Shown: in pieces, positions 39,667-52,696 of the stretch
Layout of the letters: each line of letters starts with the position of its first letter
Position numbering within the stretch: position 1 is the stretch's first letter
Source of the DNA: Apostichopus japonicus
Lineage: Eukaryota; Echinodermata; Holothuroidea; Aspidochirotida; Stichopodidae
Length of the DNA: 64,000 bases
Assembly (NCBI RefSeq): GCF_037975245.1
Contig: NC_092565.1
Coordinates: 1,806,499-1,870,498 of the forward strand
Reading direction: 5' to 3'
Made by a program: the position numbers and the translations under genes
Notes under the pieces: model-generated
Databases searched by the model: none
What the model was told of the DNA's origin: nothing
The model's input: the letters and a program-made list of their open reading frames with translations, nothing else

Positions 39667-40255
39667 TTAACTGAATTGGTTCAGTTCAATTCACTCCTCC
39701 CAACAAGAATGGTCTCTTCACTACACATGTTGCCTATCTTTTCATTATCTGTCAACGCCGTTCTACTTTGCCAAATTTGACATTGCCGTTCTGTTCTGCC
39801 CGTGCCCGATTCCACGTGGTTGTTACTGTATCATACGCAATGAAAACATCTATGCTGATTCATCTCTCTCTCGCTAGTTCTTAATTTCCGTCAATCCATT
39901 TACCTGGAGAATACTCTCGTTCATTTTGATGTTCTCGATTTGGACTGTTGTGTATTACCTTCACTTTTGGAACCTTTTCAAGAGGACCTTTTCTACAAAA
40001 TATATATATTGGTCAATTTCAAAACCACGTTCTTCCGAAAACCTGACTAGCCAACTGGTACAGAACAACTTTCGCCGACCTACCAGGAACAACGCACTGC
40101 TCTCAGCGACTTCATTCTATTGCAAGTAATTGAAATGAATTTGTTATGTGTTAACTTAATGTATGCTTTAATGATAGTTTAACAGAACAAATTCTCATTT
40201 CCCGTCTTCTGTTGGTTAATCTCGAGGGGTTGAATCCCTCTTATAGAGAGCTAGC
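39667..40255. other. Unassigned DNA
   Basis: A 67-codon plus-strand frame (39926-40129) ends near a GT; no domain seen. CCGTTCT repeats occur near 39757-39795. A hairpin CGAGGGGTTGAATCCCTC at 40223 resembles a tRNA T-arm but has no tRNA around it. Confidence 0.35.
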
Positions 40256-40369
40256 AGTCTCGTAACGCTATTCTGTGGGAAGAGCTTAATTTTAATGAAT
40301 TTTGACATTCTAAGGGAACCAATACGTTATCTACTTTCAACGCCAGCTTTGTAAATTTTATAAATATTT

Positions 40370-40680
40370 GAATGTCCCAGTGAGGTAAATTTCCTCCAGG
40401 ATGATAGATAACAAAAAACAGTTTTAGAAGTTTGACTAAGGGTGACCACCATATTTGAAAATCTGGCATGTTTTGGAGCTAATACAGCATACCTTTAAAC
40501 ATGTAAAATGTAAGAGTAAAAATAAAATGCACTGAGCTCATGAAAAGAAATACATTATTAATAGACACAGTATCTTAGGAATATTAAGTTACAACGCTAT
40601 ATCACATACGTTTTGCTTTTCAACTAGGCCTTAGTTTTCTTCACTGAGAGTGAAAGTAAAAGCATCACTCAACAGACGAA
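40370..40680 (+). repeat. Family R copy
   Basis: GAATGTCCCAGTGAGGTAAA, TTTCCTCCAGG, GGTGACCACCATATTTGAAA, ATCTGGCATGTTTTGGAGC, AATAAAATGCACTGAGCTCA, AAGCATCACTCAACAGACGA. One of the longest copies. Confidence 0.9.
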
Positions 40681-40685
40681 CATGA

Positions 40686-41080
40686 TTATCCGGGTTATCC
40701 GGATACCCACCCCACGCGATACTACCTGGTTCCTAATTTATTACCCGAACCCCTACACAAAGTGTTATTTTTTTTTTTTTTTTGGTAAACCGATGGTAAG
40801 TCAGATTTCCCATAGACTTAGTGTGGTGTTAGGTTACCACGTGGTCGAAAATAACAGCAATAACGAATGTATTTCATGGATATCTTATAACTGCGTCACA
40901 ATTTCAGCTAATGAACAGATGACTAGGCTAGTTTACCTCATTGACAGCAATAATAAAAAATATTCCATGGATATCTTATATAACTGCGTCACAATTTTAG
41001 CGAATAAACATATGGTTAGGCTTTTCCATTGACTTGGTGTGGTGTAAGGCTACCATGTGGAAGAAATTATTATTTATTCA
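40686..41080 (+). repeat. Dispersed repeat family S, copy 1
   Basis: TTATCCGG(A/G)TACCCACCCCAC, CGATACTACC.GGTTCCTAAT and AAACCGATGG, then a unit with TAGTGTGGTGTTAGG(T/C)TACCACG, TGGTCGAAAATAACAGCAAT, CATGGATATCTTATAACTGC. The second half is internally repeated. Compare 41800-41970, 43690-43975 and 44066-44210. Confidence 0.85.
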
Positions 41081-41799
41081 TTCGTTTATTTCATAGAAGG
41101 AAAGGCTGACAAGGAATTTTACGAGATGTTTATGGATAATAGACGGTAAAACTAAAATATAATAATCGCAAGTGGCTTTTCATAAATCGTTTATTCTAAA
41201 TGCGATCAAATTGCGCCAGTCACGCCATCTCGAGGCTAATGCGAACATTGGGCCTGCATGATAGTAGTAGTAACAACTGTTTAAGAGCTAAATTGGACAT
41301 TAATATGGTCTGATTCAATGGACGTGGGGAGCAAGCATAAGCAGTGGCGGCAGTGCGATGTTAGTAATAATGTTAATTATATCAAGTTATTAACAAGTTA
41401 ATGAAAGAAACAAAAGCAAATAGAAATTGAAGAAAGTTTTTTACCTCATCTTACACCTACGTATTTGAACAGGAAGACATTGTCAGTAGAAAATATAATT
41501 CATTTGTTATTGCATCCAATATGTAATTTCTTGAAAATCGTGATACACAAGGGTAAACAATTTTTTCGGTTACCTGGATACCCGGCGGGTATCGGCTCTC
41601 GGGTACCCGGTTCTCAATTTTTGGACCCGTGTTCACACTATTGGAGTCAGAATAAAATGCACTGGGCTAATGAAAACTAACGCATTATTTATTGAAAGTC
41701 TCTTAGGAATATTAAGTTACAATGCTATCTCGCATACGTTTTGCTATTTAGCTAGACCTTAAATTTATTTAATGAAAATGATATTTAAAAGCGACACAC
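41081..41799. other. Unassigned DNA between repeat copies
   Basis: Contains a related GGTTACCTGGATACCCGGCG phrase (about 41570-41610) with strong internal symmetry (CCGGCGGGTATCGGCTCTCG GGTACCCGG) and a partial family R tail (41647-41760). No gene seen. Confidence 0.4.
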
Positions 41800-41829
41800 A
41801 ACAACAGACTGTGGTGTTAGGCTACCACG

Positions 41830-43060
41830 TGGTCGAAAATAACAGCAATAACGAATGTATTCTTATGGATATCTTATAACTGCGTCACAATTTCAGCGAA
41901 TAAACATATGATTAGGCTTAGATTTCTCATTGACTTAGTGTGGTGTTAGGCTACCATGTGGAAGAAATTTATTATTTTGCTATTCAGCTAGACCTTAAAT
42001 TTATTTAATGAAAATGATATTTAAAAGCATCACACAACATACGAACATGATTGGAAGGATATTTTTGTTTTGTTTTCTAAGGGAAACAACACATTAACTG
42101 CTTTCAACACCAGCTTAGTCAAATGGTTTCAATTGTTGTTGTCCTATGGAGTACTCAAGTTAAGAACGTTAGAACAAAAAACTCGTACATGTCAAAAAGA
42201 TATTAATGTAGATTTAAACATTTAATATGGCTGTTCTAGTCTGTAGGGAAGAGCTTAATTTTAATGATTGTTTAATAATTGAAGTGAAAAGTTAATACTG
42301 ATGCTATTCCAGGTTTTTTCTATGGTTGTTTGCAACAGGCATCCCTCATTTTTCTTTACCCCGATTGTCTGTAAATAGTTTGCTTTTCTAGTTTAATTTA
42401 AATTTTCATAGTTATTTCCTTCGAGCAATTTCAGACATAGATATAAAAAAGTCCTCTTTTTTCAATTTTATACCCAAAGATTAAGGTGATGTTTGATACC
42501 TCCTGGTTTGGTTTGGGGCGTGCTTCAAGGTCTCTGCAACTTCTATCCCTTCGAAAGACACAGATATACCCTTATGGGATCGTACACAGGATTCTGCAAG
42601 AAATCATCCCGTGAATTGTTCGCAAGTATATTAATTTAATAACATTGTTGGATTTGATATGATTTCCATGAAATATGAGGGTAAACATTTTGCTTCAATT
42701 GCACTGGCTTACGTTAAACATGTTGTATTAAAGGAAATATAACAAGGTATGTCAAAAAGATATTTTCAATTATTGATGGATATTTATACATTTAAATATA
42801 TATAGGCCCCAGATTATAATCTGGGGCATAGTATAATTGCTACAAGTTTTCAAAAAGTACTTTGCTGGAGGTCTTAACTCTCCAAATTGTTCTCCGACGA
42901 TTCTAAATGAACACAGAAGATGTTTGAATGTCCCAGTAAGGTCAATTTCCTCCAGGATGATAACAAAAAAAGTTTTAGAAGTTTGACTAAAGGTGACCAC
43001 CATATTTGAAAATCTGGCATGTTTTGGAGCTAATACAGCATACCTTTAAACATGTAAAAT
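41830..43060 (+). repeat. Segmental duplication, copy 1 (about 1.2 kb)
   Basis: Runs parallel to 44066-45280 over long stretches: TCAGCTAGACCTTAAATTTA, AAGGGA..CAACACATTAACTG, ACCCTTATGGGATCGTACAC, ATTATAATCTGGGGCATAGT. Copy 1 has about 34 bp (near 42310-42343, GGTTTTTTCTATGG) that copy 2 lacks. It ends in a family R copy (about 42840-43060). Confidence 0.9.
42806..42827. other. 22-bp perfect palindrome, copy 1
   Basis: GCCCCAGATTA followed immediately by its reverse complement TAATCTGGGGC. The same palindrome is intact in the second duplication copy at 44999-45020 and broken at 43437. Confidence 0.9.
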
Positions 43061-43436
43061 GTAAGAGTAAAAATAAAATGCACTGAGCTAACGAAAAGAA
43101 ATACATTATAAATAGACACAGTATCTTAGGAATATTAAGTTACAACGCTATATCACATACGGTTTGCTATTCAACTAGGCTTTAATTTTCTTCACTTAGA
43201 GTGAAAGTAAAAGCATCACTCAACAGACGAACATGATTAGAAGGATAGTACATTTTACATTCCCAGGTGACCAATACATTAACTACTTTCAACAACAAGC
43301 TTCCTAAAGAAATTCTTCGAAAGTTGTTGGCCCTATCGAGTACTCATGGTAATGAATAGCTTAAAAATACAAATTGTACATGTCAAATAGATATTATCTG
43401 ATTATTGATGTAGATTTGTACATATATTATGTATAG

Positions 43437-43690
43437 GCCCCAGATTATAGCATGATGTAATTCCTACGAATTTTCAAAAAGTACTTTGTTGGAGGTCTTT
43501 ACTCTCCAAATTGTCTTCCGACGATCATAAATGAACAACAAAAGATAATTAAATGTCCCATTGAGGTAAATTTCCTTCTGGGTGATAACAAAAATAGTTT
43601 AAGAAGTTTGATTAAAGGTGACCATCATAATTTGAAAATCTGGCATGTTTGGAGCCAATACAGCATACATTTAAACATATAAAATAGTGT
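43437..43690 (+). repeat. Family R copy
   Basis: GGCCCCAGATTATAGCATGA, CAAAAAGTACTTTGTTGGAG, AAATGTCCCATTGAGGTAAA, TTCCTTCTGGGTGATAAC, GGTGACCATCATAATTTGAA. Confidence 0.85.
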
Positions 43691-43977
43691 TTGCACGGGT
43701 TATCCGGGTACCCACCCCACGCGATACTACCCGGTTCCTAATTTATTACCCGAATCCTACGCAAAGTGTTATTTATTTTGTTTTTTTGCAAACCGATGGT
43801 TAGTCAGATTTCCCATAGACTTAGTGTGGTGTTAGGCTACCACGTGGTCGAAAATAACAGCAATAACGAATGCATTCCATGGATATCTTAAAACTGCGTC
43901 ACAATTTCAGCGAATAAACATATGGTTAGGCTTTTCATTGACTTAGTGTGGTGTTAGGCTACCATGTGGAAGAAATT
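43691..43977 (+). repeat. Dispersed repeat family S, copy 2
   Basis: GGGTTATCCGGGTACCCACC, CACGCGATACTACCCGGTTC, then ATAGACTTAGTGTGGTGTTA and TGGTCGAAAATAACAGCAAT, matching 40686 onward. Confidence 0.9.
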
Positions 43978-44065
43978 AGCTCAGTGCATTATATTTTTAC
44001 TCTTACATTTTACATGTTTAAAGGTATGCTGTATTAGCTCCAAAACATGCCAGATTTTCAAATAT
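43978..44065 (-). repeat. Family R fragment, reverse
   Basis: AGCTCAGTGCATTATATTTT, TACTCTTACATTTTACATG, AGCTCCAAAACATGCCAGAT in reverse of the family order, inserted inside family S sequence. Confidence 0.85.
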
Positions 44066-45280
44066 GGTCGAACGTAACAGCAATAAAGAATGTATTCCAT
44101 GGATATCTTATAACTGCGTCACAATTTCAGCGAATAAACATATGGTTAGGCTTAGATTTCTCATTGACTTAGTGTGGTGTTTAGGCTACCATGTGGAAGA
44201 AATTTATTATTTTGCTATTTAGCTAGACCTTAAATCTATTTAATGAAAATGATATTTAAAAGCATCACACAACATTACGAACATGATTGGAAGGATATTT
44301 TAGTTTTGCTTTCTAAGGGAACCAACACATTAACTGCTTTCAGCACCAGCTTAGTCAAATGGTTTCAATTGTTGTTGTCCTATGGAGTACTCAAGTTAAG
44401 AACGTTAGAACAAAAAACTCGTACATGTCAAAAAGATATTAATGTAGATTTAAACATTTAATATGGCTGTTCTAGTCTGTAGGGAAGAGCTTAATTTTAA
44501 TGATTTTTTAATAATTGAAGTGAAAAGTTAATACTGATGCTAGCATCCCTCATTTTTCTTTACCCCGATTGTCTGTAAATAGTTTGCTTTTCTAGTTTAA
44601 TTTAAATTTTCATAGTTATTTCCTTCGAGCAATTTCAGACATAGATATAAAAAATGTCCTCTTTTTTCAATATTGTACCCAAAGATTGATGCCTCCTGTT
44701 TTGGTTGGGGGCGTGCTTCAAGGTCTCTGCAACTTCTATCCCTTCGAAAGACACAGATATACCCTTATGGGATCGTACACAGGATTCTGCAAGAAATCAT
44801 CCCGTGAATTGTTCGCAAGTATATTAATTTAATAACATTGTTGGATTTGATATGATTTCCATGAAATATGAGGGTAAACATTTTGCTTCAATTGCACTGG
44901 CTTACGTTAAACATGTTGTATTAAAGGAAATATAACAAGGTATGTCAAAAAGATATTTTCAATTATTGATGGAGATTTATACATTTAAATATATATAGGC
45001 CCCAGATTATAATCTGGGGCATAGTATAATTGCTACAAGTTTTCAAAAAGTACTTTGCTGGAGGTCTTTACTCTCTTAATTGTTCTCCGACGATTCTAAA
45101 TGAACACAGAAGATGTTTGAATGTCCCAATGAGGTCAATTTCCTCCAGGATGATAGATAACAAAAAATAGTGTAAGAAGTTTGACTTAAGATGACCATCA
45201 TAATTTGAAATTCTGGCATGTTTGGGGCCAATAACAGCTTACCTATAACATATAACATTTTGGGAGTCAAAATAAAATGC
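44066..45280 (+). repeat. Segmental duplication, copy 2
   Basis: Second copy of 41830-43060, offset about 2.2 kb, with a few indels. It also ends in a family R copy (about 45050-45280). Its palindrome at 44999-45020 is intact. Confidence 0.9.
44999..45020. other. 22-bp perfect palindrome, copy 2
   Basis: Identical to 42806-42827. Confidence 0.9.
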
Positions 45281-45899
45281 ACTGAGCTCGTGCGTGAAAA
45301 GAAATACATTATTTACAAGCACAGTATCTTAGTTTTGCTATTCACATAGACTTTAGTTTTCTTGACTGAGAGTGAAGGTTAAAGCATCACTCAACAGACG
45401 AACATGTTTAGAAGGATAGTACATTTTACAATTCCGGTGACCATTAACTACTTTCAACAACAAGCTTCCAAAAGGAATTCTTCAAATAGATTGATTTTAG
45501 CTATTTCAATTGGAAAAAGATTACAGCTGACTAACTGCAATAAATGGTGAGAGACATTGGTTGAGGAAGTTATTCCTACATAACTATGAAATGTATTGAA
45601 AAAACTTCTCGAACAATGATTGCAGCTTACTAACTGCAGTGTATGGTGAGAGACATAAGTTTGACGGAGTTTATTCTACATAACTATGAAATGTATTGCA
45701 AAAACTTCTCGAACAGTGATTGCAGCCTACTGACTGCAGTGTATGGTGAGAGACATTGGTTGAGGTTGTTAATACTACATCACTATGAAATGTATTGCAG
45801 AAACTTCTCGAACAACGATTGCAGCTTATTTACTGCAATGTATGGTGAGAGACATAAGTTGAAGTAGTTTATCCTACATAACAATGGAATGTAATGCAG

Positions 45900-46010
45900 A
45901 AACTGGCATGATCAAAGCATGTGTTAATTTTCTTTTTCACTGACGAGGAAAAGGAACTTCTTTGGAGGAAGATGGATCTTGGTGATTGTTTTCTATATGA
46001 AATGTGTGGC
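45900..46010 (+). other. Non-monomer insert near the start of the array
   Basis: GGCATGATCAAAGCATGTG then TTTTTCACTGACGAGGAAAA, GGAACTTCTTTGGAGGAAGA, TGGATCTTGGTGATTG. A related piece (CACAGAACAGAAAAAGGAAA, GAAGATGGATCTTTGTAAT) lies at the far end of the array at about 57155-57215. Confidence 0.75.
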
Positions 46011-48989
46011 AGAAACTTCTCGAACAACGATTGCAGCTTACTAACTGCAACGTTATGGTGAGAGACATTGGTTGAGGGAGTTAATTCTACATAACTATGA
46101 AATGTATTGCAGAAACTTCTCGAACAACGATTGCAGCTTATTTACTGCAATGTATGGTGAGAGACAATGGTTGAGAGAGATTATGCAAAAACACCTATGA
46201 AATGCATTGCAAAACCTCTCGAACAATGATTGCAGATTACTAACTGCAGTGCATGGTGAGAGACATTGGTTGAGGGAGTTTATTCTACATAACTATGAAA
46301 TGTATTGCAAAAACTTCTCGAACAGTGATTGCAGCCTACTTACTGCAATGTATGGTGAGAGACATTTGTTGAATGAGTTTATGCTACAACACTATAAAAT
46401 GTATTGCAAAACTTCTCGAACAATGATTGCAGATTACTAACTGCAGTGCATGGTGAGAGACATTGGTTGAGGGAGTTTATGCTACATAACTATGAAATGT
46501 ATTGCAGAAACTTCTCGAACAGTGATTGCAGCCTACTTACCGCAATTGTAGGGTGAAAGACATTGGTTGAGTGAGTTTATGCAACAACACCTATGAAATG
46601 TATTGCAAAAACATCTCGAACAATGATTGCAGCCTAGTGACTGCAGTGTGTACGGTGAGAGACATTGTTTGAGGTTGTTTATGCTACATAACTATGAAAT
46701 GTATTGCAGAAACTTCTCGAGCATGACTGCAGCTTACTAACTGCAATGGATGGTGAGAGACATTGGTTGAGGGAGTTAATTCTACATAACTAATGAAATG
46801 TATTGCAAAAGCTTTTCAAACAACGATTGCAGCCTACTGACTGCAGTGCATGGTGAGAGACATTGGTTGAGTGAGTTTATGCTTTTCAAACAACGATTGC
46901 AGCCTACTGACTGTATAGTGAGAGACAAATGGTTGAGAGAGATTATGCTACAACACCTATGAAATGTATTGCAAAATCTCTCGAACAATGATTGCAGATT
47001 ACTAACTGCAGTGCATGGTGAGAGACATAAGTTTAACGGACTTTATTCTACATAACTATGAAATGTATTGCAGAAGATTTTCGAACAACGATTGCAGCCC
47101 GATGACTGTAATGTATAGTGAGAGACAATGGTTGAGTGAGTTTATGCTACAACACCTATGAAATGTATTGCAAAAACATCTCGAACAATGATTGCAGCCT
47201 AGTGACTGCAGTGTATGGTGAGAGACATTGGTTTGAGGTTGTTAATGCTACATAACTATGAAATGTATTGCAAAGCCTCTCGAACAATGATTGTAGCCTA
47301 AAGACTGCAATGGATGGTGAGAGACATGTTGAGGGAGTTAATTCTACATAACTAATGAAATGTATTGCAGAAGCTTTTCAAACAACGATTGCAGCCTACT
47401 GACTGCAATGTATAGTGAGAGACAAATGGTTGAGAGAGATTATGCTACAACACTTATGAAATGTATTGCAAAACCTCTCGAACAATGATTGCAGATTACT
47501 AACTGCAGTGTATGGTGAGAGACATTGGTTGAGGGAGTTTATTCTACATAACTATGAAATGTATTGCAAAAACTTCTCGAACAGTGATTGCAGCCTACTT
47601 ACTGCAATGTATGGTGAGAGACATTTGTTGAATGAGTTTATGCTACAACACTATAAAATGTATTGCAAAACCTCTCGAACAATGATTGCAGATTACTAAC
47701 TGCAGTGCATGGTGAGAGACATTGGTTGAGGGAGTTTATGCTATATAACTATGAAATGTATTGCAGAAACTTCTCGAACAGTGATTGCAGCCTACTTACC
47801 GCAATTGTAGGGTGAAAGACATTTGTTGAGTGAGTTTATGCTACAACACCTATGAAATGTGTTGCAAAAACATCTTCGAACAATGATTGCAGCCTAGTGA
47901 CTGCAGTGTACGGTGAGAGACATTGTTTGAGGTTGTTTATACTACATAACTATGAAATGTATTGCAGAAACTTCTCGAGCATGACTTGCAGCTTACTAAC
48001 TGCAATGGATGGTGAGAGACATTGGTTGAGTGAGTTTATGCAACAACACCTATGAAATGTATTGCAAAAACATCTCGAACAATGATTGCAGCCTAGTGAC
48101 TACAGTGTACGGTGAGAGACATTGTTTGAGGTTGTTTATACTACATAACTATGAAATGTATTGCAGAAACTTCTCGAGCATGACTGCAGCTTACTAACTG
48201 CAATGGATGGTGAGAGACATTGGTTGAGGGATTTTATCCTACATAACTATGGAATGTATTGCAAAAGCTTTTCAAACAACGATTGCAGCCTACTGACTGC
48301 AGTGCATGGTGAGAGACATTGGTTGAGTAAGTTTATGCTTTTTCAAACAACGATTGCAGCCTACTGACTGCAATGTATAGTGAGAGACAAATGGTTGAGA
48401 GAGATTATGCTACAACACCTATGAAATGTATTGCAAAATCTCTCGAACAATGATTGCAGATTACTAACTGCAGTGCATGGTGAGAGACATAAGTTTGACG
48501 GAGTTTATTCTACATAACTATGAAATGTATTGCAGAAGATTTTCGAACAACGATTGCAGCCCGATGACTGTAATGTATAGTGAGAGACAATGGTTGAGAG
48601 AGATTATGCTACAACACCTATGAAATGTATTGCAAAACCTCTCGAACAATGATTGCAGCCTACTGACTGCAGTGTATGGTGAGAGACATTGGTTGAGGGA
48701 GTTTATGCTATATAACTATGAAATGTATTGCAGAAACTTCTCGAACAGTGATTGCAGCCTACTTACCCCAATTGTAGGGTGAAAGACATTTGTTGAGTGA
48801 GTTTATGCTACAACACCTATGAAATGTATTGCAAAAACATCTCGAACAATGATTGCAGCCTAGTGACTGCAGTGTACGGTGAGAGACATTGTTTGAGGAT
48901 GTTAATACTACATAACTATGAAATGTATTGCAGAAACTTCTCGAGCATGACTGCAGCTTACTAACTGCAATGGATGGTGAGAGACATTG

Positions 48990-50630
48990 GTTGAGTGAGT
49001 TTATTCTACATAACTATGGAATGTATTGCAGAAACTTCTCTCGCATGACTGCAGCTTACTAACTGCAATGGATGGTGAGAGACATAAGTTAAGGGAGTTA
49101 ATTCTACATAACTAATGACATGTATTGCAGAAACTTCTCGAACAGTGATTGCAGCCTACTTACTGCAATGTATGGTGAGAGACATTTGTTGAATGAGTTT
49201 ATGCTACAACACTATAAAATGTATTGCAAAACCTCTCGAACAATGATCGCAGATTACTAACTGCAGTGCATGGTGAGAGACATTGGTTGAGGGAGTTTAT
49301 GCTATATAACTATGAAATGTATTGCAGAAACTTCTCGAACAGTGATTGCAGCCTACTTACCGCAATTGTAGGGTGAAAGACATTTGTTGAGTGAGTTTAT
49401 GCTACAACACCTATGAAATGTATTGCAAAAACATCTCGAACAATGATTGCAGCCTAGTGACTGCAGTGTACGGTGAGAGACATTGTTTGAGGTTGTTTAT
49501 ACTACATAACTATGAAATGTATTGCAGAAACTTCTCGAGCGCGACTGCAGCTTACTAACTGCAATGGATGGTGAGAGACATTGGTTGAGTGAGTTAATTC
49601 TACATAACTAATGAAATGTATTGCAGAAGCTTTTCAAACAACGATTGCAGCCTACTGACTGCAATGTATAGTGAGAGACAAATTGTTGAGAGAGATTATG
49701 CTACAACACTTATGAAATGTATTGCAAAACCTCTCGAACAATGATTGCAGATTACTAACTGCAGTGTATGGTGAGAGACATTGGTTGAGGGAGTTTATTC
49801 TACATAACTATGAAATGTATTGCAAAAACTTCTCGAACATTGATTGCAGCCTACTTACTGCAATGTATGGTGAGAGACATTTGTTGAATGAGTTTATGCT
49901 ACAACACTATAAAATGTATTGCAAAACCTCTCGAACAATGATTGCAGATTACTTACTGCAGTGCATGGTGAGAGACATTGGTTGAGGGAGTTTATGCTAT
50001 ATAACTATGAAATGTATTGCAGAAACTTCTCGAACAGTGATTGCAGCCTACTTACTGCAATGTATGGTGAGAGACATTTGTTGAATGAGTTTATGCTTTT
50101 CAAACAACGATTGCAGCCTACTGACTGCAATGTATAGTGAGAGACAAATGGTTGAGAGAGATTATGCTACAACACCTATGAAATGTATTGCAAAATCTCT
50201 CGAACAATGATTGCAGATTACTAACTGCAGTGCATGGTGAGAGACAAGTTTGACGGAGTTTATTCTACATAACTATGAAATGTATTGCAGAAGATTTTCG
50301 AACAACGATTGCAGCCCGATGACTGTAATGTATAGTGAGAGACAATGGTTGAGAGAGATTATGCTACAACACCTATGAAATGTATTGCAAAACCTCTCGA
50401 ATAATGATTGCAGCCTACTTACTGCAATGTATGGTGTGAGACATTTGTTGAGTGAGTTTATGCTACATAACTATGAAATGTATTGCAAAGCCTCTCGAAC
50501 AATGATTGTAGCCTAAAGACTGCAGTGTATGGTGAGAGACATTGGTTGAGGGAGTTTATGCTACATAACTATGAAATGTATTGCAAAAACATCTCGAACA
50601 ATGATTGCAGCCTACTTACTGCAATGTATG
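48990..50630 (+). repeat. Higher-order block inside the satellite, copy 1
   Basis: Parallels 52697-54337 at a constant offset of 3707 bp through many diagnostic variants (TCTCTCGCATGAC, AATGATCGCAG, CTCGAGCGCGAC, TTCGAACATTGATT). I noted at least one base difference (ATTACTTACTGCAG at about 49946 against ATTACTAACTGCAG). Divergence begins near 50630. Confidence 0.85.
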
Positions 50631-51845
50631 GTGAGAGACAATGGTTGAGAGAGATTATGCTACAACACCTATGAAATGTATTGCAAAACCTCTCGAACAA
50701 TGATTTCAGCCTACTGACTGCAGTGTATGGTGAGAGACATTGGTTGAGGGAGTTTATGCTACAACACTATGAAATGTATTGCAAAACCTCTCGAACAATG
50801 ATTACAGCCTACTGACTGCAGTGTATGGTGAGAGACATTGGTTTGAGGTTGTTAATGCTACATAACTATGAAATGTATTGCAAAACCTCTCAAACAATGA
50901 TTGTAGCCTAAAGACTGCAATGGATGGTGAGAGACATGTTGAGGGAGTTAATTCTACATAACTAATGAAATGTATTGCAAAAGCTTTTCAAACAACGATT
51001 GCAGCCTACTGACTGCAATGTATAGTGAGAGACAAATGGTTGAGAGAGATTTTGATACAACACCTATGAAATGTTTGACGGAGTTTATTCTACATAACTA
51101 TGAAATGTATTGCAAAAACTTCTCGAACAATGATTGCAGCCTACTAAGTTAATTCTACAAAAACTATGAAATGTATTGCAGAAGATTTTCGAACAACGAT
51201 TGCAGCCCGATGACTAATGTATAGTGAGAGACAATGGTTGAGAGAGATTATGCTACAACACCTATGAAATGTATTGCAAAACCTCTCGAACAATGATTTC
51301 AGCCTACTGACTGCAATGTATAGTGAGAGACAAATGGTTGAGAGAGATTATGCTACAACACTTATGAAATGTATTGCAAAACCTCTCGAACAATGATTGC
51401 AGATTAGTAACTGAAGTGTATGGTGAGAGACATTGGTTGAGGGAGTTTATTCTACATAACTATGAAATGTATTGCAGAAACTTCTCGAACAGTGATTGCA
51501 GCCTACTTACTGCAATGTATGGTGAGAGACATTTGTTGAATGAGTTTATGCTACAACACTATAAAATGTATTGCAAAACCTCTCGAACAATGATTGCAGA
51601 TTACTAACTGCAGTGCATGGTGAGAGACATTGGTTGAGGGAGTTTATGCTATATAACTATGAAATGTATTGCAGAAACTTCTCGAACAGTGATTGCAGCC
51701 TACTTACTGCAATGTATGGTGAGAGACATTTGTTGAATGAGTTTATGCTTTTCAAACAACGATTGCAGCCTACTGACTGCAATGTATAGTGAGAGACAAA
51801 TGGTTGAGAGAGATTATGCTACAACACCTATGAAATGTATTGCAA

Positions 51846-52634
51846 AATCTCTCGAACAATGATTGCAGCCTACTTACTGCAATGTATGGTGTGAGACATT
51901 TGTTGAGTGAGTTTATGCTACATAACTAATGAAATGTATTGCATTTTATATGACATTGGTTTGAGGTTGTTAATGCTACATAATGCTACATAACTATGAA
52001 ATGTATTGCAAAACCTCTCGAACAATGATTACAGCCTACTGACTGCAATGTATGGTGAGAGACATTTGTTGAGTGTTTATGCTTACAACACTATGAAATG
52101 AATTGCAAAACCTCTCGAACAATGATTGCAGATTACTAACTGCAGTGCATGGTGAGAGACATTGGTTGAGGGAGTTTATTCTACATAACTATGGAATGTA
52201 TTGCAGAAACTTCTCGAACAGTGATTGCAGCCTACTTACTGCAATGTATGGTGAGAGACATTTGTTGAATGAGTTTATGCTTTTCAAACAACGATTGCAG
52301 CCTACTGACTGCAATGTATAGTGAGAGACAAATGGTTGAGAGAGATTATGCTACAACACCTATGAAATGTATTGCAAAATCTCTCGAACAATGATTGCAG
52401 CCTACTTACTGCAATGTATGGTGTGAGACATTTGTTGAGTGAGTTTATGCTACATAACTAATGAAATGTATTGCATTTTATATGACATTGGTTTGAGGTT
52501 GTTAATGCTACATAATGCTACATAACTATGAAATGTATTGCAAAACCTCTCGAACAATGATTACAGCCTACTGACTGCAATGTATGGTGAGAGACATTTG
52601 TTGAGTGTTTATGCTTACAACACTATGAAATGAA
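51846..52634 (+). repeat. 532-bp tandem duplication inside the satellite
   Basis: The unusual phrase TTGCATTTTATATGACATTG occurs at about 51939 and 52471, 532 bp apart, with the surrounding monomer variants repeated in the same order. Confidence 0.85.
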
Positions 52635-52696
52635 TTGCAAAACCTCTCGAACAATGATTGCAGATTACTAACTGCAGTGCATGGTGAGAGACATTG

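Noticed and set aside
40221-40240. tRNA T-arm-like GAGGGGTTGAATCCCTC
   Set aside because: No matching acceptor stem, D-arm box or anticodon arm at the right distance upstream; probably just a hairpin.
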